Below the pieces are notes generated by a model. The model had not been told where the DNA came from and searched no databases. It saw only the letters and a program-made list of their open reading frames with translations. A stretch of DNA of 19,078 nucleotides from Pseudomonadota bacterium (GTDB lineage: Bacteria; Verrucomicrobiota; Verrucomicrobiia; Chthoniobacterales; UBA6821), in NCBI GenBank assembly GCA_009928265.1, contig RFPR01000023.1:1-19078 (forward strand). The letters are read 5' to 3'. Positions within the stretch are counted from its first letter, which is position 1, and each line of letters begins with the position of its first letter. This document shows positions 16,249 through 19,078 of this stretch, in pieces. The position numbers were made by a program, and so were the translations under genes.

Positions 16249-17106
16249 TTAGCTTTCGGTGGTCTCTTCCTCTTCGGACTCGCCCTCTTCCTCCTCGGTC
16301 AGGCCGAACAGGGAGTTGATCTGGGGACGGACGCTGTGGTGGTGCTGGCGCTTTTCCAGCTCTGCCTGGCAGTCCACCGTGTAGCGGGTGAAGGGAAGGG
16401 CTTCGAGGCGGTCGTGCTTGATCGGCTTTTGGCAGAGCTCGCAGACGCCGTAAGATCCATCCTCGATTCTTTTGAGGGCCTCGTCAATCTCATAGAGAGA
16501 TCCCTGCTCTTTGGAGAGCATGCTGAGGGCAAAATCGCGGTCATAGGCGTCACTGCCGGCATCGGCTTGGTGCATGCCAAAAGCTGAGGTCTCGCTGCCG
16601 GCATGGAGGTTGCCGCGGGCTACCCCGCTCATGGAGTCAAGGAGCATGTCCTTGAGGTCGAGGAGGCGCTTGTGCTGCTTGGTCAGGAAAGGAGTGAGCT
16701 TCAGGTTCTTGTTAACCTTGGGCTTCTGCACGAACTGCTGGGCCAGGACGCGGCTATTGGAGGAACTAGCGACCGCCTTCTTGGCCGGAGCCTTTTTGAC
16801 AACTGCTTTCTTGGCGAGGGCCGCAGCTTTGACTGGAGCTTTCTTAGCTGGGGCCTTGACCTTGGAAGCGAGCTTTTTTGGGGCCGCTTTCTTTGCAACG
16901 GGCTTTGAGATCTTCTTGACCGGGGCCTTTTTTGGAGCCGGCTTCTTGACGGCAGGCTTTTTGGCCACCGCTTTTTTGACGACGGGTTTGGAAGCCTTTT
17001 TAACCGGGGCTTTCTTTGCAGGAGCCTTCTTTACCGGTTTGGAGGCCTGTTTGACGGGCTTCTTGGCGGCTTTTGCGGGTGCTTTTTTGGCGGGTTTCTT
17101 GGCCAT
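16249..17106 (-). CDS. DksA/TraR-family protein with histone-H1-like N-terminus
   Basis: A 285-residue two-part protein. Residues 1-112 are a low-complexity Lys/Ala/Pro/Val repeat (KKAPVKK, KKPAVKKPAPKK), like the tails of bacterial H1-like proteins and AlgP, and should bind DNA or RNA electrostatically. Residues about 130-255 are a DksA/TraR domain: helices TPFLTKQHKRLLDLKDMLLD and ALSMLSKEQGSLYEIDEALK, then YGVCELCQKPIKHDRLEALP and FTRYTVDCQAELE. DksA-type proteins reach RNA polymerase through the secondary channel and act with ppGpp. The zinc finger keeps Cys222, Cys225 and Cys246, but the third cysteine (R-Y-C-V) is Thr243. The helix-tip segment reads DAYDRDFA, with Asp where DksA has Ala in DxxDxA. 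The C-terminus is acidic (TEEEEGESEEEETTES). It is first in an operon with rpmG and rpsR. Family assignment is firm, function inferred. Confidence 0.87.
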   Translation of the reverse strand: MAKKPAKKAPAKAAKKPVKQASKPVKKAPAKKAPVKKASKPVVKKAVAKKPAVKKPAPKKAPVKKISKPVAKKAAPKKLASKVKAPAKKAPVKAAALAKKAVVKKAPAKKAVASSSNSRVLAQQFVQKPKVNKNLKLTPFLTKQHKRLLDLKDMLLDSMSGVARGNLHAGSETSAFGMHQADAGSDAYDRDFALSMLSKEQGSLYEIDEALKRIEDGSYGVCELCQKPIKHDRLEALPFTRYTVDCQAELEKRQHHHSVRPQINSLFGLTEEEEGESEEEETTES

Positions 17107-17151
17107 GGGGCTGGGGAAAATCGTGGTTTTGTTCTCTTGGGGGATTTTTGA

Positions 17152-17174
17152 GGGAGGGGCTTGTTACCCCTCCC
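17152..17174. other. Hairpin between the membrane-protein gene and the DksA-like gene
   Basis: GGGAGGGG (17152-17159) and CCCCTCCC (17167-17174) form a perfect 8-bp stem with a 7-nt loop. No T-run follows on either strand. It lies 33 bp past the membrane-protein stop and 45 bp before the DksA-like start on the same strand, so it could be a weak terminator or a leader structure. Confidence 0.45.
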
Positions 17175-17206
17175 CACGACATCCCGCAAGAGAAATCGCT
17201 CGGAAT

Positions 17207-17656
17207 TCAGTGCCCTTGGCTGGAAAGAAGGAGGTATGCCAGTAGTCCCAGACGAAAACTCCAAAGCAGGGTACGGATCCAGTTGGTCGCAACAAGTCTG
17301 CGGATGGCCGCCTCATCATGGCGTTTTTCCAGTAATCCGTGGAGTGGGACCTGGATCAGGAAGGTGCTGGCCCAGATCAGTGCGAGGAATCCCAAGGTTG
17401 CCAGATAGGTGTAGGTGAATGCGACGGGAACACCGAGCAGGGGGAGGGCGGCTGCGGAGGCCAGTTCGAGGAGCATCAACGGGGCAACCACCAAGCCTGT
17501 GCGGGTCGTGTGGGCCTGCTCATAGAGGGTGAATCCATCTGATGGGATCCTGCCAAAGAGGGGGTAATGAACGATCTGCACGAACCAGATGATGCCGGTC
17601 ATCAGGGCGGTGGCCGTGAATTGGATCAGCAGGATGGCTTCGGTCGAGGGGATCAT
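17207..17656 (-). CDS. Conserved four-helix membrane protein, unknown function
   Basis: A 149-residue inner-membrane protein with four predicted membrane helices: about 6-27 (ILLIQFTATALMTGIIWFVQ), 54-72 (LVVAPLMLLELASAAALPLL), 78-102 (AFTYTYLATLGFLALIWAST) and 130-146 (LLWSFRLGLLAYLLLSS). Between them lie polar segments with possibly functional residues: QIVHYPLFGRI and YEQAHTTRTG in the first loop, and the TNWIRTLLWS motif before the last helix. The layout recalls small DUF1772-like membrane proteins, but I cannot assign a function. It starts at the ATG 17654-17656, close to and divergent from hisS (74 bp), and lies upstream of the DksA-like gene on the same strand with a hairpin between them. 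Codon use looks like the neighbours. Confidence 0.78.
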   Translation of the reverse strand: MIPSTEAILLIQFTATALMTGIIWFVQIVHYPLFGRIPSDGFTLYEQAHTTRTGLVVAPLMLLELASAAALPLLGVPVAFTYTYLATLGFLALIWASTFLIQVPLHGLLEKRHDEAAIRRLVATNWIRTLLWSFRLGLLAYLLLSSQGH

Positions 17657-17730
17657 CTGCTTTGAAGGTATCCGCTGGATCGGTGGTTGTAGAGTGAAGA
17701 TCGCTTCCCTAAGATTCTAGGTTTCCGATC

Positions 17731-18981
17731 ATGCAACCCCTTCCCGGCTTCCGCGACCTCTATCCCGGGGATTTCGCGCGCCGGAATTATCTGACCAGCC
17801 GATGGAGGGAGACCGCGCGCCGATATGGTTTCGTCGAGTTCGACGGGCCGACGCTGGAGCCGACCGATCTCTATCGCAAGAAGAACAGCGGCGGGGAAAT
17901 CCTGGGACAGCTTTACGAGTTCACCGACAAGGGTGAGCGTGACGTCTCGCTCCGTCCCGAGGTGACCCCCACTCTGGCCCGCATGATCGCCGCGCGGCAC
18001 AGGGATTTTCCCAAGCCCCTCCGCTGGTTCAATGTGGGCACCTGTTTCCGTTACGAGCGCCAGCAGAGGGGCCGCCTGCGCGAGTTCCTGCAGTTCAACT
18101 GCGACCTCGTCGGCGACGCCTCGCCAGCAGCCGATGCCGAGGTGGTGGCCCTCCTGATTGATCTGCTCCGCTCCTTCGGGCTCACGGAGCAGGATTTCGC
18201 CATCCGACTCAGCGATCGATCCGCATGGCAGAGCTTCATGTCTGGGCACGGGGTGCCCCAAGAGAAGGCGGGAGAATTTCTCCAGATCGTCGATCGGATG
18301 GAGAAGATGCCGGAGGAGAAGACCGCTGCCCTCCTGGCCCCTTTTGGCGTGGCGCTGGCCACAGTGAAAGACTTCATCGAGAAGGCCGAGATTCCAGCGC
18401 TTGAGCCCTTGCTCTCCGATCTTGAGGCTCGTGGCCTGCGGTCGTTCGTTCGTCCAGACCTCGGGGTGGTCCGAGGTCTCGCCTACTACACGGGAGTGGT
18501 ATTCGAGGCCTTTGCACTGCATGGAGGCCTGCGCGCCATTGCCGGAGGCGGTCGCTACGACCGCCTGCTCTCCGATCTGAGCGACGGTCAGGCCGATCTC
18601 CCTGCCGTGGGCTTCGGCATGGGTGATGCCGTCCTGCTAGAACTGCTGGGAGAATGTCCTTCCGCCAAGGCTCGTGAGGAGGCCGCCCTCAAGGCCGATG
18701 CCGCCGTGCAGCTCTATCTCGTGATCGCCTCTGAGGAACACCGTGCCGAGGCGTTGGGCTTAGCCCAGCTACTCCGAGAATCTGGGTGGCGCGTGGCCTA
18801 CCCTCTTGCAGAGGAAAAAGTCGGCAAGCAGTTTGGCACGGCAGAATCCTCCGGAGCCACCCATGCCATCGTCGTGGGTTCGGAGTGGCCGACGCTCAAG
18901 GTCAAGCGATTAGCCGACCGCCACGAGGAATCGGTTCCAAAAGATTCCATCCTCGCTTGGTTGGCAAATACCCGTTCCTAG
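17731..18981 (+). CDS. hisS: Histidyl-tRNA synthetase
   Basis: Charges tRNA-His with histidine in the cytoplasm. The 416-residue class II synthetase shows PGFRDLYPGDFARRNYL, motif 1 with YGFVEFDGPTLEP, LRPEVTPTLARM, motif 2 FNVGTCFRYERQQRGRLREF, the HisRS signatures VRGLAYYTGVVFEAF (A in place of D in RGLDYYT) and AGGGRYDRLL, and motif 3 as PAVGFGMGDAVLLELL. A C-terminal anticodon-binding domain (about 322-416: LYLVIASEEHRAEALGLAQL, KVGKQFGTAESSGATHAIVV) is present, so it is HisRS and not the HisZ paralogue of histidine synthesis. Motif 3 lacks the G-x-E-R-L arginine of E. coli-type HisRS and instead resembles the GFGDxVxxELL form I recall from plant-organelle HisRS. The start is the ATG at 17731. 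It is followed after 50 bp by aspS, a common pairing. Confidence 0.95.
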   Translation: MQPLPGFRDLYPGDFARRNYLTSRWRETARRYGFVEFDGPTLEPTDLYRKKNSGGEILGQLYEFTDKGERDVSLRPEVTPTLARMIAARHRDFPKPLRWFNVGTCFRYERQQRGRLREFLQFNCDLVGDASPAADAEVVALLIDLLRSFGLTEQDFAIRLSDRSAWQSFMSGHGVPQEKAGEFLQIVDRMEKMPEEKTAALLAPFGVALATVKDFIEKAEIPALEPLLSDLEARGLRSFVRPDLGVVRGLAYYTGVVFEAFALHGGLRAIAGGGRYDRLLSDLSDGQADLPAVGFGMGDAVLLELLGECPSAKAREEAALKADAAVQLYLVIASEEHRAEALGLAQLLRESGWRVAYPLAEEKVGKQFGTAESSGATHAIVVGSEWPTLKVKRLADRHEESVPKDSILAWLANTRS

Positions 18982-18996
18982 TTTTCTTTCCTGACA

Positions 18997-19017
18997 GTAT
19001 TCAGCCTTCAGCCTAAA
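18997..19017. repeat. Degenerate heptamer array (GCCTTCA type)
   Basis: GTATTCA, GCCTTCA and GCCTAAA follow one another in 7-bp phase in the short hisS-aspS gap. With only three units the case rests on its likeness in period to the other arrays in this window. Confidence 0.45.
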
Positions 19018-19031
19018 CACCTTTCTTTCCC

Positions 19032-19078
19032 ATGCATTACCGTGACTGCTCCTGCGGCGCCCTGCGCCCCTCCGATAT
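19032..19078 (+). CDS. aspS: Aspartyl-tRNA synthetase, N-terminal fragment cut by window end
   Basis: Fifteen codons are visible: MHYRDCSCGALRPSD, then the window ends. The M-x-Y-R-x-x-x-C-G-x-L-R-x-x-D pattern is the conserved N-terminus of bacterial AspRS, directly before its OB-fold anticodon-binding domain. The position, 50 bp after hisS on the same strand, fits the frequent hisS-aspS order. If correct, the enzyme charges tRNA-Asp (and perhaps tRNA-Asn). The start is the ATG at 19032. Confidence 0.8.
   Translation, partial: MHYRDCSCGALRPSD

Noticed and set aside
17152..17174. Terminator for the four-helix membrane protein gene
   Set aside because: The stem is perfect but no T-run follows on either strand, so it is listed only as a hairpin.
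16036..17245. Plus-strand frames rich in Phe, Leu, Ala and Gly that look like membrane proteins
   Set aside because: They are the complement of the Lys/Ala-rich DksA-like gene and of rpmG; the apparent hydrophobicity is an artefact of AAG/GCC codons on the other strand.
17731..18981. HisZ, the HisRS-like regulatory subunit of ATP phosphoribosyltransferase
   Set aside because: The C-terminal anticodon-binding domain is present and the gene is followed by aspS; no his biosynthesis genes are nearby.

Overview
The window is a stretch of housekeeping chromosome from a Gram-negative bacterium with an LPS-containing outer membrane (bamA, an skp/ompH-like chaperone gene, lpxD). Protein style fits the PVC group, most likely a Verrucomicrobiota member. 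The pointers are a bacterial deoxyhypusine-synthase-family protein, a GyrA with an unusual HPHGDQAIYPT segment, a HisRS with a plant-organelle-like motif 3, and a lysine/alanine-rich DksA/TraR protein. This placement is inferred from protein style, since no rRNA is present. Most genes lack a clear Shine-Dalgarno sequence and several appear to use TTG starts.

Layout from left to right: the 3' part of guaB (IMP dehydrogenase) and kup (potassium uptake) on +; a deoxyhypusine-synthase-like gene and an entericidin-like lipoprotein gene on -, the latter with a perfect terminator hairpin; an AT-rich 339-bp gap; a vapBC toxin-antitoxin pair on + whose promoter/operator abuts the vapB ATG; xylA on - with its own terminator; a HAD hydrolase gene on +; then bamA-skp-lpxD, a compact outer-membrane biogenesis run, followed by gyrA on +. 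After a structured 258-bp gap comes a small secreted helical protein of unknown function on +. On the - strand follow a DksA/TraR-like gene, rpmG and rpsR (an apparent operon, read right to left) and a four-helix membrane protein gene. The window closes with hisS and the first codons of aspS on +.

Themes: (1) purine synthesis, K+ uptake, translation and envelope assembly, all core functions. (2) The traR-rpmG-rpsR cluster encodes three proteins that have lost some or all of the zinc-binding cysteines typical of their families, and the DksA-like protein carries a 110-residue histone-H1-like lysine-rich N-terminus. (3) Short degenerate arrays with an exact 7-bp period occur at four intergenic sites, with unrelated consensus sequences. 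(4) Several conserved enzymes deviate at active-site or drug-contact positions: GyrA QRDR, IMPDH NAD-site Asp, DHS catalytic His and HisRS motif 3 Arg.

No CRISPR array, insertion sequence, prophage, tRNA or rRNA gene was seen. I found no obvious new multi-gene defence or biosynthetic system. The strongest candidates for new biology are the zinc-poor DksA/L33/S18 cluster, the divergent DHS-family enzyme and the heptamer arrays.
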